A DNA stretch of 13,790 bases from contig QGVC01000059.1 in the NCBI GenBank assembly GCA_003242645.1, forward strand, positions 1 through 13,790, given 5' to 3'. The notes under the pieces are model-generated. The model saw nothing but the letters and a program-made list of their open reading frames with translations. It had not been told where the DNA came from and did no database searches. Shown here in pieces: positions 5,399 to 13,072 of this stretch. How positions within the stretch are numbered: position 1 is the stretch's first letter; the number at the start of each line of letters is the position of its first letter. The translations under genes were made by a program, and so were the position numbers. The stretch comes from Pseudomonadota bacterium (GTDB taxonomy: Bacteria > Pseudomonadota > Alphaproteobacteria > Rhizobiales > Hyphomicrobiaceae).

Positions 5399-6354
5399 TT
5401 TATTCGCTGTATCCAGGGCGTGAGCTCCTCAAACTCCTTTGCCATCGGAGCGAGCTTGGCCTGGAAGGCATTGCGGTTGACCGGGATGAAGGTCATGCCG
5501 CGTGTCTCGAGATCTTTCCGATAACGCGGCTCCATTTGAATCATCCGATCCGTTCCTGCGCGCATGGCGGCTTCCCCTTCCTCTTGCAGGAGCTGCCGCA
5601 CGTCCTCTGGCAGAGCCCAATAGCGATCATCGGGAAGGATGAACGTCATGGCGCCGAGGATGTGTCCGGTCTCGATGACGTACTTCTGCACCTCTGAAAG
5701 GTTTGCATCCCGCATCGTCTTCAGCGGGCTTTCCTGGGCCATCACATCTTCCTCGCGCAACGCCTCGTAAAGTTCAGAGAAATCCATTGGCACGGGAGAG
5801 GCGCCTAAATATTCCCAGGTGAGCTCGAAGATTTTCAGCTCCGGTACACGGACCTTGAGATCGCGGAGATCGTCGATTTTCTCGACCAGACGATTGGAGC
5901 TCAAATGGTGAGTTCCGCGATAAGCCGCGCCGATAAGGTGAAAAGCCGTTCTTTTTCCGATTTCAGTCAGAAGCTCCTTGCCGAGAGCACCGTCGTAAAC
6001 GGCTCTGAAATGCGCAATATCGCGAATGAGATAAGGATAAGCTTCAAGCCCAGCGAGAGCGTCGTATCGAGAAAGCGCCCCCACGGGATGCATCATGATG
6101 TCATGGTCGCCGGCAAGGAGATCCTCAGCTGTGAGGGCTACGCCGTTAGCGTCCGCGTGGACGACCTCGATCTTTACCTTTCCGCCGGAGCGCTGATGGA
6201 CTCGCGACGCGTAATCCTCGGCGACCTCCTGCCAGATCGTCCCTGGTGCGTGGTTGTGAACGAGTTTCAACGTTAAGGTTTCCGCCGCGGCCCACGGCGC
6301 CACAGCCAATGCGAAAAATAAAAATACAATTCCGCACCAGACAGGTTTTCTCAT
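5371..6354 (-). CDS. dctP: Orphan TRAP transporter solute receptor, DctP family
   Basis: Periplasmic substrate-binding protein of 327 residues that would hand a small organic acid to a TRAP permease. The Sec signal peptide covers residues 1-24 (MRKP, a hydrophobic run, WAAA, then E25). The family's carboxylate-clamping arginine is R169 in LKVRVPE. The usual motif around 202-210 (in most receptors like GVVDGQENP) reads EDVMAQESP, keeping Gln and Pro but losing Gly and Asp-Gly. Ligand contacts may therefore differ. The ATG at 6354 has AGGA just upstream. No DctQ or DctM gene lies beside it on this strand. It follows the GSHGG-duplication gene by 60 bp, so the two are probably one transcript. 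It might use the DctQM encoded at 11258-13056, or act as a ligand sensor. Confidence 0.88.
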   Translation of the reverse strand: MRKPVWCGIVFLFFALAVAPWAAAETLTLKLVHNHAPGTIWQEVAEDYASRVHQRSGGKVKIEVVHADANGVALTAEDLLAGDHDIMMHPVGALSRYDALAGLEAYPYLIRDIAHFRAVYDGALGKELLTEIGKRTAFHLIGAAYRGTHHLSSNRLVEKIDDLRDLKVRVPELKIFELTWEYLGASPVPMDFSELYEALREEDVMAQESPLKTMRDANLSEVQKYVIETGHILGAMTFILPDDRYWALPEDVRQLLQEEGEAAMRAGTDRMIQMEPRYRKDLETRGMTFIPVNRNAFQAKLAPMAKEFEELTPWIQRIKAAIPPAAN

Positions 6355-6414
6355 TTTCCTATTCTTCTGGCCTCAACCGCTGCTGCGGCGGCGCGCACCG
6401 CCAATGATCCTACC

Positions 6415-7212
6415 TCATGTGACACCCCGCGCCCAGGCGAGCAGCACGTCCTTCGCCCGCTTACCCGGGATGGCACCCAGCTCACGAGCTCTTTCGTTCA
6501 CGGCAGAAATGACGCCGTCCTCGTACGTCGATCTCGCATCCCCAATCCTGGCACTCTCAGCGGCGACTGTAAAAGCCGCAATGCCTCTTTCTTGGAGGGC
6601 CGGTAAACGGGCGATCCCTGCCTCGTCTATGCCGATCCCGGCGTCGTTGAAGACGGCGGCAAAACCGTCGACGCGGAGAGCATATGCCGGATTGGCGCCA
6701 ACCAGCCCCCCGTGGGAGCCGGTCACGATGATCTGACCAGAATCATTGGGCTCCACCATGGCAGCGGAGTCGATCAGCACGAGCCGGCGGGCTGCGCCGG
6801 GAAGGGTGAGAACCGTGCGGGCTTCCTCCGATGGCGGGATATGAACGGTGCGGACCTCGGCAGCCTCTAGCCGCTCCGCTGCCAGCCGGCATGGCATGCC
6901 GGGCTCGACGCCGACCGCTCGCGCCGGCTCGTTGACGTGAGAAATGATGCCGCGCGCGAGCATGTCCGCCGGCTCCCCAATGCGGGCGGTCATGTGGGAG
7001 ACGGTTGCCGCGGCCATGCCGCCTTGGCCGAGGAGCGAGAGGGACTCGATTCCCGCACCGTCGCGGCCAACGCCGGCGTCGCAGAAGATGACAGCCCGGA
7101 GACCAGCTTGCGCGGCGAGGTAGGCGGGATAGCGGCCGCCGTGACTTCCGCAGACGACAACGTTTCCGCGCGCTTCAGGAGGAAATTTTGTTGCCGTCGG
7201 CGCTTCGATCAC
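6415..7212 (-). CDS. Unknown protein with two tandem copies of a 'GSHGG' domain
   Basis: I do not recognise a named family. The 265-residue product, read from GTG 7212, has no signal peptide or membrane span and is clearly an internal duplication. Copy 1 (about 16-106) and copy 2 (about 159-250) each carry, in order, a hydrophobic strand plus GSHGG (22-26 and 165-169), F-x-DAG-[VI]-G (43-49 and 188-194), ARIG (76-79 and 221-224) and G-[VI]-IS-x-VNE-x-AR (88-98 and 233-243). His, Asp, Arg and Asn kept in both copies suggest a shared binding or active site. The open frame continues to 7800, but that part lies antisense to the IclR gene, so I placed the start at GTG 7212. A TTG at 7245 is the alternative. 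It is divergent from IclR and followed 60 bp later by the orphan dctP, so a role with the same carboxylate is inferred. Confidence 0.75.
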   Translation of the reverse strand: MIEAPTATKFPPEARGNVVVCGSHGGRYPAYLAAQAGLRAVIFCDAGVGRDGAGIESLSLLGQGGMAAATVSHMTARIGEPADMLARGIISHVNEPARAVGVEPGMPCRLAAERLEAAEVRTVHIPPSEEARTVLTLPGAARRLVLIDSAAMVEPNDSGQIIVTGSHGGLVGANPAYALRVDGFAAVFNDAGIGIDEAGIARLPALQERGIAAFTVAAESARIGDARSTYEDGVISAVNERARELGAIPGKRAKDVLLAWARGVT

Positions 7213-7267
7213 GGCGCGTGTCTCTCTGGCCTTTCTGGCCAACCGTGTGGGACGTTGTGAAAACGAA

Positions 7268-7296
7268 TGACCTGTGTTCCAAAAACATGCTATCCA
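7268..7296 (+). promoter_or_regulatory. Tentative extended -10 promoter for the IclR operon
   Basis: TGACCT at 7268-7273 and TATCCA at 7291-7296 are separated by 17 bp, and TGC precedes the -10 box (extended -10 form). Transcription would then start near 7303. That supports the GTG/TTG start at 7345-7351 over the ATG at 7267, which would lie upstream of the transcript. Confidence 0.3.
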
Positions 7297-7314
7297 AGTT
7301 CCGCTAATTTGGAA
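7278..7314. promoter_or_regulatory. TTCCAA/TTGGAA repeats in the divergent gap, candidate IclR operator
   Basis: TTCCAA at 7278-7283 and its complement TTGGAA at 7309-7314 flank a second TCCAA at 7293-7297. TTCC (7299-7302) and GGAA (7311-7314) form a tighter repeat with 8 bases between. IclR regulators usually bind such imperfect palindromes beside their own genes. The repeats overlap the proposed -10 box. Confidence 0.35.
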
Positions 7315-7344
7315 GAGGTTGCGGGCAGAGATTGCGGACGAGGT

Positions 7345-8151
7345 GTGGCTTTGAACCAGGAACCCACAGTGAAGACTGTGGATCGGGTCGCGACGATCCT
7401 GCGTCTGCTTTCTGCCGCGGGTGACGGCGGATTCCGTTTGAGTGACATCGCGGAGACGACCGGCCTTGGTAAGACTACGGCGCACCGATTGCTTGGCGCT
7501 TTGGTCAATGTTGGCTTCGTCCACCAGGATCTGAAAACGAAACGTTACAGGCTCGGCGCCTCTGCTGCCGCCCTGGGGCGTGACGCTGCAATCCATCACA
7601 TCGGAAGTCTCGTCCGGCCTGTGTTGCGGCGGCTCGCCGCCGAGACGGAGGATACGGTGTTCGCCTCCGTGCGCGAGGGCCTTGCCGCCGTCTGCATCGC
7701 CCGCGAGGTTGGCAGCTTCCCCATTCGCACACTGACGCTTGATGAGGGTGACCGACGTCCGCTCGGAGTAGGGGCGGGAAGCCTCGCGCTGCTCGCGCAC
7801 CTTCCCGACGATGAGATTGAGGTCATCATCGCGCGCAACAGGCGGTGGTTGCAGGACTATGCAGGATTCTCGCCTGACGAGCTACTGCGGCTCGTTGCGC
7901 GCACGCGAAGAGACGGCTTCGCGCTCAATGAAGGGCGTATCGTGCCTGCGATGCAAGCCATAGGCGTGGCGGTGGTGACCCGCAGCGGACGCCCTGTCGC
8001 GTCTTTGAGCCTCGCAGCCATCCGGGATCGGATGGGCGCTGACCGCCTGCCAAAGCTCGTTCATCGGCTGCGCGAAGAGGCGGAAGCGCTCGCCGAGATG
8101 CTCGACCCGCCTCCAATAAGCCGAGACGTTCAACCTGTTGCCGGAGCCTGA
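7345..8151 (+). CDS. IclR-family transcriptional regulator
   Basis: One-component regulator of about 268 residues. The N-terminal winged helix-turn-helix is visible in LSDIAETTGLGKTTAHRLLGALVNVGFV, followed by KRYRLG, and the rest is the IclR ligand-binding domain. The motif PLGVGAGSLALLA and the segment GFALNEGRIVPAMQAIGVAV belong to that domain, which binds small carboxylates or aromatics. The start is uncertain. GTG 7345 gives the usual length, TTG 7351 has GAGG at ideal spacing (7340-7343), and ATG 7267 would add 26 atypical residues. The gene is divergent from the GSHGG gene and runs into the E1 alpha gene after 8 bp. It is therefore the likely local regulator of both transcripts, responding to the transported substrate. 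Confidence 0.88.
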   Translation: MALNQEPTVKTVDRVATILRLLSAAGDGGFRLSDIAETTGLGKTTAHRLLGALVNVGFVHQDLKTKRYRLGASAAALGRDAAIHHIGSLVRPVLRRLAAETEDTVFASVREGLAAVCIAREVGSFPIRTLTLDEGDRRPLGVGAGSLALLAHLPDDEIEVIIARNRRWLQDYAGFSPDELLRLVARTRRDGFALNEGRIVPAMQAIGVAVVTRSGRPVASLSLAAIRDRMGADRLPKLVHRLREEAEALAEMLDPPPISRDVQPVAGA

Positions 8152-8159
8152 CGCGCATT

Positions 8160-9155
8160 ATGAGCTTACGTCGCAACATCGATGTTGAGCGGCTGCGTGC
8201 GCATCATCGCCTGATGCACCGCATCCGCGCATTCGAGGAGCAAGCCCTTCGCGGCCTCCAAGAGAAGGTGGTGCTGGGCGCCATACATCCGTCCATTGGC
8301 CAGGAGGCTATCGCCGCCGGGATCTGCAGCAACTTGGCGCGCGAGGACATTCTTCTTTCGACTCACCGCGGTCATGGGCACACTTTGGCGAAAGGCGCTG
8401 ATCCGCTCGCCATGATGCGCGAGCTGTTCGGCCGGGAAGGGGGTAACTGCGGCGGCAAAGGCGGCTCCATGCACATCGCTGACTTTTCCGTCGGCATGCT
8501 TGGGGCCAACGGGGTTGTCGCTGCCAACATCAGCATTGCGGCGGGTGCAGCCCACGCCATCAAGCTGAAGAAGGAAAATCGCATCGTGTGCTGCATCTTC
8601 GGAGATGGCGCCATCAACCGCGGCCCGTTCCTCGAGGGGCTCAACTGGGCGAAGGTCTTCAACCTGCCGGTTCTGTTCGTGTGCGAGGACAACGGCTTCG
8701 CGGCATCGACCCGCACGGTGGACATGACCGCCGGCGAGGGACCTGTGGCGCGAGCGAGAGGCATCGGTCTGCCGGCGTACGACGTCGACGGCAATGATGT
8801 GCTCGCCGTCGAGGAGCTGATGTTGGAGCTCAGGGAGGCCATCCGCGCAGGAGGCGGACCGCAGTTCCTCCGTGCTCGCACTTATCGACTAACCGGTCAC
8901 ACCGGTGCCGATCCGGCCACCTACCGCCCGAAGGAGGAGGTGGAGGAGCGCTGGAAGCAGGATCCGATCGCACGCGCGGCCGAGATGCTGCGCCAGGCTG
9001 GAGTTGCCGAGGCGGAGCTCGAGGCCGATCGCGATGCAGCTAGAGCCGAGATGCAGGCCGCCTACGAGAAGGCTATCGCCACGCCTTACCCGCCGGCAGA
9101 GCGCGCCTTCCATGATGTGCAGGACATCGGCGACCCGCGCGTGGAGGCCTACTGA
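8160..9155 (+). CDS. ThDP-dependent 2-oxo-acid (pyruvate/acetoin-type) dehydrogenase E1, alpha subunit
   Basis: 331 residues, normal for the alpha chain of heterotetrameric E1 enzymes, which decarboxylate a 2-oxo acid (or cleave acetoin) on thiamine diphosphate and pass the acyl group to a lipoyl E2. The ThDP/magnesium motif starts with GDG at 148-150 and ends with Asn178 in EDNGF. The first Asn of the usual pair is Asp here. The conserved STHRGHGH loop and EGGNCGGKGGSMH segment are present, as in acetoin and pyruvate E1 alpha. The substrate cannot be assigned. It lies 8 bp after iclR with only a weak ribosome binding site, so translation may be coupled. Its TGA shares one base with the ATG of the beta subunit. 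Confidence 0.92.
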   Translation: MSLRRNIDVERLRAHHRLMHRIRAFEEQALRGLQEKVVLGAIHPSIGQEAIAAGICSNLAREDILLSTHRGHGHTLAKGADPLAMMRELFGREGGNCGGKGGSMHIADFSVGMLGANGVVAANISIAAGAAHAIKLKKENRIVCCIFGDGAINRGPFLEGLNWAKVFNLPVLFVCEDNGFAASTRTVDMTAGEGPVARARGIGLPAYDVDGNDVLAVEELMLELREAIRAGGGPQFLRARTYRLTGHTGADPATYRPKEEVEERWKQDPIARAAEMLRQAGVAEAELEADRDAARAEMQAAYEKAIATPYPPAERAFHDVQDIGDPRVEAY

Positions 9156-10132
9156 TGAAGCGCATGACCTACTTGGAGGCTTCTGCGCTCGCGCTTGCGG
9201 AGGAGATGCGGCGGGATCCGACGGTTTGGGCGGTCGGCGAGGACCTGGGCCGTGGTGGTGTTTTCGGCCAATACCGGGGGCTGGTGGAGGAATTCGGCAA
9301 GGACCGCATTTCGGATGCGCCGATTTCGGAATCTTGCATCATGGGCGCCGCCGTTGGCGCCGCGATGATGGGCACCAGGCCCGTTGTCGAGATGCGCTTT
9401 TCCGACTTCGCGCTGTGCGCCACGGACGAGATCGTGAACCAAGCCGCCAAGGCGCGCTACATGTTCGGCGGCCAGACAAAGGTGCCGCTCGTCGTGCGTC
9501 AGCCGATCGGGATGTGGCGCTCATCTGCGGCCCAGCATTCTCAGTCGTTGGAAGCTTGGTACGTCCACATTCCCGGCCTTGTGGTGGTCTGCCCCGCAAC
9601 GCCAGCCGACAATAAGGGCCTGCTGAAATCCGCGATCCGTTGCGACGATCCCGTCATCTACATGGAGCACAAGGACATGTGGTCTCTCGAAGGAGATGTA
9701 CCACTTGATCCTGAATACCTTGTGCCCCTTGGCGAGGCTCGACTCGTGCGAGAAGGCCGGGACGTGACGATCGTCTCATGGTCCAAACAGGTCCACATTG
9801 CCGCAGCGGCTGCGGAGCGCCTTGCGGGTGAGGGCATCGAAGCGGAGGTAATCGATCTTCGCACGCTTTGGCCGTGGGACAAGAAATCCGTCTTCAGAAG
9901 CGTTGAGAAGACGGGCAGGCTGCTCGTTGCGCAGGAAGCGGTTTCCGTCGCCGGGTTCGGTGCCGAGATCGCTGCAACGGTTGCAGAAAATCTGTACAAC
10001 AGGTTAAAGGCACCTGTTCGCCGCCTCGGGGCACCGCGCATCCCAGTCAGCTACGCTCCGCCGCTTGAAGACGCGGTGCGCGTCACCGAGGAAGGGATCA
10101 GCAAAACCGTTCGTGAGCTTGTCGCGTACTAG
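9155..10132 (+). CDS. ThDP-dependent 2-oxo-acid dehydrogenase E1, beta subunit
   Basis: 325 residues, full length for E1 beta, which forms the alpha2-beta2 enzyme with the preceding gene. The N-terminal part has AVGEDLGRGGVFG and the conserved Glu59 in ISES that activates the thiazolium ring of ThDP. His128 in AAQHSQSLEAW is the conserved active-site histidine of the beta chain. The C-terminal transketolase domain includes VSWSKQV...VIDLRTLWPWD. The usual glycine-rich run before AAQHSQS is QPIGMWRSS here, so the active-site rim differs from common pyruvate enzymes. The ATG overlaps the alpha stop codon by one base. No E2 or E3 follows: a TRAP receptor gene starts 21 bp later. Confidence 0.93.
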   Translation: MKRMTYLEASALALAEEMRRDPTVWAVGEDLGRGGVFGQYRGLVEEFGKDRISDAPISESCIMGAAVGAAMMGTRPVVEMRFSDFALCATDEIVNQAAKARYMFGGQTKVPLVVRQPIGMWRSSAAQHSQSLEAWYVHIPGLVVVCPATPADNKGLLKSAIRCDDPVIYMEHKDMWSLEGDVPLDPEYLVPLGEARLVREGRDVTIVSWSKQVHIAAAAAERLAGEGIEAEVIDLRTLWPWDKKSVFRSVEKTGRLLVAQEAVSVAGFGAEIAATVAENLYNRLKAPVRRLGAPRIPVSYAPPLEDAVRVTEEGISKTVRELVAY

Positions 10133-10153
10133 TCAGGAGGGTGGAGAAACGCC

Positions 10154-11194
10154 ATGGATTTGTTCAAAAAAATTGCTGCGGGGCTCGCTTTGCCCGCGCT
10201 GCTGGTGGGAGCGTTCGCAGCGACCCCGGTGGAAGCGCAAAACTATAAAAGCGAGTACAAGATTTCGACGGTGGTCGGTGTCCCGTTTCCCTGGGGGCTT
10301 TCGGCACAACGGTGGGCCGATCTTGTGAAAGAGCGCACGAACGGCCGCATCAATATGAAGGTCTATCCCGGTGCGCAGCTCGTGGCAGGTGACCAGACGA
10401 AAGAGTTCACCGCCATGCGTCAGGGCATCATCGACATGGCGGTCGGCTCCACCATCAACTGGTCACCACAGGTGCCGGAGCTGAACCTGTTCTCTCTGCC
10501 GTTCCTGATGCCGGACCATGCCGCGATCGACGCCATCACCCAGGGTGAGCCGGGCAAGAAGCTGTTCGAGATCATCGCGTCCAAGGACATCGTTCCGCTC
10601 GCCTGGGGTGAGAACGGCTTCCGTGAGCTGACCAACTCCAAGCATGAGGTTCGCAAGCCGGAGGATTTGAAGGGTCTGAAGATCCGGGTGGTTGGCTCGC
10701 CGCTGTTCAACGACACATTTACCGCTCTCGGTGCCAACCCGACCCAGATGAGCTGGGCCGATGCTCAGCCGGCACTCTCGACGGGCGCTGTCGACGGCCA
10801 GGAGAATCCGCTGTCGATCTTTACGGTCGCCAAGCTCCACACGGTGGGCCAGAAGTACGTGACGTTGTGGCACTACGTGGCCGATCCGCTGATCTTCGCG
10901 GTCAACAAGCAGGTGTGGGAGAGCTTCACGCCTGAAGATCAGGAGATTGTTCGGCAGGCAGCTTTGGACGCTGGTAAGTACGGCATCGAGGTGGCGCGCA
11001 AGGGCGTGACGCCGGAGGATCCCTCCCAGCTGGAGGAGATAAAGAAGCTGGGCGTCACCATTTCCGAGCTGACGCCCGAGGAGCTCAAGGCGTTCCAGGA
11101 CGCGACGAAGCCGGTCTACGAAAAGTGGAAGGCCCGGATCGGCGCCGAGCTCGTGGAGGCTGCTGAGAAGGCCGTTGCCAATCGCGGCAAGTAG
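10154..11194 (+). CDS. dctP: TRAP transporter solute receptor, DctP family
   Basis: Periplasmic receptor of 346 residues with a Sec signal peptide (MDLFKK, a hydrophobic run, PVEA, then Q about residue 26). The carboxylate-binding arginine is R178 in GLKIRVVGS, and the family motif STGAVDGQENPLSIF is intact, unlike in the receptor at 5371-6354. Such receptors bind C4-dicarboxylates, 2-oxo acids, lactate and other small acids. The ligand here is unknown, but the E1 genes upstream suggest a 2-oxo or hydroxy acid. AGGAGGGTGGAG precedes the ATG. It lies 21 bp after the E1 beta gene and is followed by a strong hairpin before dctQ. Confidence 0.94.
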   Translation: MDLFKKIAAGLALPALLVGAFAATPVEAQNYKSEYKISTVVGVPFPWGLSAQRWADLVKERTNGRINMKVYPGAQLVAGDQTKEFTAMRQGIIDMAVGSTINWSPQVPELNLFSLPFLMPDHAAIDAITQGEPGKKLFEIIASKDIVPLAWGENGFRELTNSKHEVRKPEDLKGLKIRVVGSPLFNDTFTALGANPTQMSWADAQPALSTGAVDGQENPLSIFTVAKLHTVGQKYVTLWHYVADPLIFAVNKQVWESFTPEDQEIVRQAALDAGKYGIEVARKGVTPEDPSQLEEIKKLGVTISELTPEELKAFQDATKPVYEKWKARIGAELVEAAEKAVANRGK

Positions 11195-11204
11195 TTATGT
11201 CTGA

Positions 11205-11234
11205 GGTACACCCGCCCGCAGCGGCGGGTGTGCC
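11205..11234 (+). terminator. Strong hairpin between dctP and dctQ (partial terminator or mRNA stabiliser)
   Basis: GGTACACCCGCC at 11205-11216 pairs with GGCGGGTGTGCC at 11223-11234 (12 pairs, one a T-G wobble) around a CGCAGC loop, followed by TTTCTGCTTCT. Such hairpins after a receptor gene commonly lower or end read-through into the membrane genes and protect the receptor mRNA. This would give many receptors per permease. Confidence 0.7.
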
Positions 11235-11257
11235 TTTCTGCTTCTGCACCACTTCCC

Positions 11258-11764
11258 ATGGCACATGAATCAGGCACTGACGTGCCCGAAATCCCCTCGG
11301 AAGGGGGCGACCGCCTTTTGCCGATCGAGCGCCTGATCAGTGCGCTCGCCATGGCCGGCATTTGTGCGATCAGCTTTGCCAACGTGCTGGTGCGCTACGT
11401 CAGCAATTACTCCTTCGCTTTCACCGAGGAATATTCAACGTTCCTCATGGTGCTGCTGACATTCGTGGGCGCATCGGCAGCAGTGGCCCGCAACAGCCAT
11501 ATGCGTGTGGCCTTTTTTGCAGATCGCGGCCGGATCTGGCGTCGGCTCACTCGCGCGATAGCGCGGCTGGCGGCGCTTTTGATGTTCGGAATGATCGTCT
11601 GGTACGGCAGTTGGCTGACCTGGGATCAATACCGGTTTGAGGAGCTGTCCGGAGGGCTCGGCGTTCCGACGTGGATCTACACGATCTGGATGCCTGTGCT
11701 TTCGGTTCTCATCATGGGTCGCATCCTTTTCGCGTGGTGGCGGGAGGAGAGGGCGAGTCAATGA
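11258..11764 (+). CDS. dctQ: TRAP transporter small membrane subunit, DctQ family
   Basis: 168 residues, four predicted transmembrane helices, the normal size for DctQ, which pairs with DctM in the inner membrane. The family pattern ANVLVRYV...FAFTEEYSTFLMVLLTFVGASAAVARNSHMRV is clear, including the EE pair after the first helix and the His of NSHM. The start is uncertain: ATG 11258 has no good ribosome binding site, and GTG 11228 would lie inside the hairpin arm. The stop codon overlaps the dctM start in ATGA, so the two are translationally coupled. Confidence 0.9.
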   Translation: MAHESGTDVPEIPSEGGDRLLPIERLISALAMAGICAISFANVLVRYVSNYSFAFTEEYSTFLMVLLTFVGASAAVARNSHMRVAFFADRGRIWRRLTRAIARLAALLMFGMIVWYGSWLTWDQYRFEELSGGLGVPTWIYTIWMPVLSVLIMGRILFAWWREERASQ

Positions 11765-13056
11765 TCACCGCCAATCTCGTTCTCGTCGCGGTTTTCGCTG
11801 CGCTCCTCGTCGTCGGCGCGCCCATCGCTGTATCGCTCGGGCTCGCGGGCTTTGCAGCCATCGCTGTTGGCCTTGATGTCTATGCGCTGCAGAGCGTTGC
11901 TCAGATTACCTACAACTCGATCAATAAATATCCGCTGATTGCCATCCCGCTGTTCGTGCTAACGGGCGCCGTATTCGAGAAGGCGGGCGTCGCGGCACGG
12001 CTAGTGACGTTCATGCAGGCAGTCGTGGGACCGCGCCGGGGCGGGCTCGCTCTGGTGGCGATCCTGGTCTGCATGATCCTTGGTGGCATGTCCGGCTCGG
12101 GCCCGGCAGATGCCGCCGCCGTCGCAACCATCATGATCCCGAGCATGCGGCGTGCGGGTTATCCCGATGCCTTCTCCGCAAGCGTCATCGCGGCGGGTGC
12201 GTCGACGGCGATCCTCATTCCGCCATCGCTGGCACTGGTCATCTATGGCGTGCTCGTGCCCGGTGTTGATCTCAGGGCCTTGTTTGCTGCGGGTCTCATT
12301 CCCGGCGTTCTCGTCGGTTGCGCCTTAATGATCCCGACGCTGTTGATCAGCCGAAAGCACGGATTCGACGATTGTGAGGGGCAGAAGCGTCCGCCATTTT
12401 GGCGCTCATTTTGGGAAGCGCTGCCAGGCCTGTTCGCCCCCGTCATCATTCTGGGCGGTCTGCGGAGCGGCTTATTCACGCCGACGGAAGCGGCAGCCGT
12501 TGCGGCCGTCTATGGCTTTATCGTCGGCGTTGCCTATCGGGCCTTCGATCTCAAGGGCATCCTCGAGGTCCTCGCCGAGTCTGCTGAGACGACGGCAGTC
12601 ATCATGATCATCATCGCGCTCGCAGGCCTTTTCGCCTTCGCGGGCTCGACGCTGGGAGCATTCGATCAGGCGGCCAACGCCATTCTGGCGCTCACCAACG
12701 ATCCAACGGTCGTGCTCTGCCTGGTGATGCTGCTCATCCTGTTTCTCGGCATGCTGCTGGATGGGCCATCCATCTACCTCATTTCGCTGCCGCTTCTTTA
12801 TCCGGTGGCGCTGAAGCTCGGCTGGAATCTCACCTGGTTCGGCGTGCTGATGGCGATCAACATAGCCATCGGCCAGGTCACGCCTCCTGTGGCGGTCAAT
12901 CTCTTCGTCACGGCCAAAGTCGCGAATGTGCCCATCGAGGCGACGGTGCGCTGGGTGATTTGGTTCGTTTTGGCCATGGCCGCTGTGCTGGTGCTGCTCA
13001 TCATCTTCCCAGAGCTTGCACTTTGGCTCCCAATGCACCTTGGCTATTCGGTTTGA
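11761..13056 (+). CDS. dctM: TRAP transporter large permease subunit, DctM family
   Basis: 431-residue polytopic inner-membrane protein, the usual length, which moves the substrate with sodium or protons using the ligand-loaded DctP. Family signatures are INKYPLIAIPLFVLTGAVFEKAG, GGMSGSGPADAAAVATIMIP and the repeat-related LFTPTEAAAVAAVYGFIVG and GMLLDGPSIYLISLPLLYPVA, followed by GQVTPPVAVNLFV. These are the two inverted halves with their substrate- and ion-site loops. The ATG at 11761 overlaps the dctQ stop, with GGGAGGAGAG just upstream. An in-frame start at 11671 would lie within dctQ and is unlikely. It is followed 16 bp later by the second ThDP enzyme gene. Confidence 0.94.
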   Translation: MITANLVLVAVFAALLVVGAPIAVSLGLAGFAAIAVGLDVYALQSVAQITYNSINKYPLIAIPLFVLTGAVFEKAGVAARLVTFMQAVVGPRRGGLALVAILVCMILGGMSGSGPADAAAVATIMIPSMRRAGYPDAFSASVIAAGASTAILIPPSLALVIYGVLVPGVDLRALFAAGLIPGVLVGCALMIPTLLISRKHGFDDCEGQKRPPFWRSFWEALPGLFAPVIILGGLRSGLFTPTEAAAVAAVYGFIVGVAYRAFDLKGILEVLAESAETTAVIMIIIALAGLFAFAGSTLGAFDQAANAILALTNDPTVVLCLVMLLILFLGMLLDGPSIYLISLPLLYPVALKLGWNLTWFGVLMAINIAIGQVTPPVAVNLFVTAKVANVPIEATVRWVIWFVLAMAAVLVLLIIFPELALWLPMHLGYSV

Positions 13057-13072
13057 ACTTCAGGAGTTTTGA

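Noticed and set aside
5905..6276. 123-codon plus-strand frame
   Set aside because: Antisense to the orphan dctP gene, with no ribosome binding site or domain.
7213..7800. Upstream extension of the minus-strand GSHGG frame to a total of 461 codons
   Set aside because: The extra 196 codons run antisense through the IclR gene and show no domain. The duplicated-domain pattern begins just after GTG 7212.
12472..13038. 188-codon minus-strand frame very rich in His, Asp, Gln and Arg
   Set aside because: It is the complement of the hydrophobic codons of dctM, which produces exactly this kind of charged composition.
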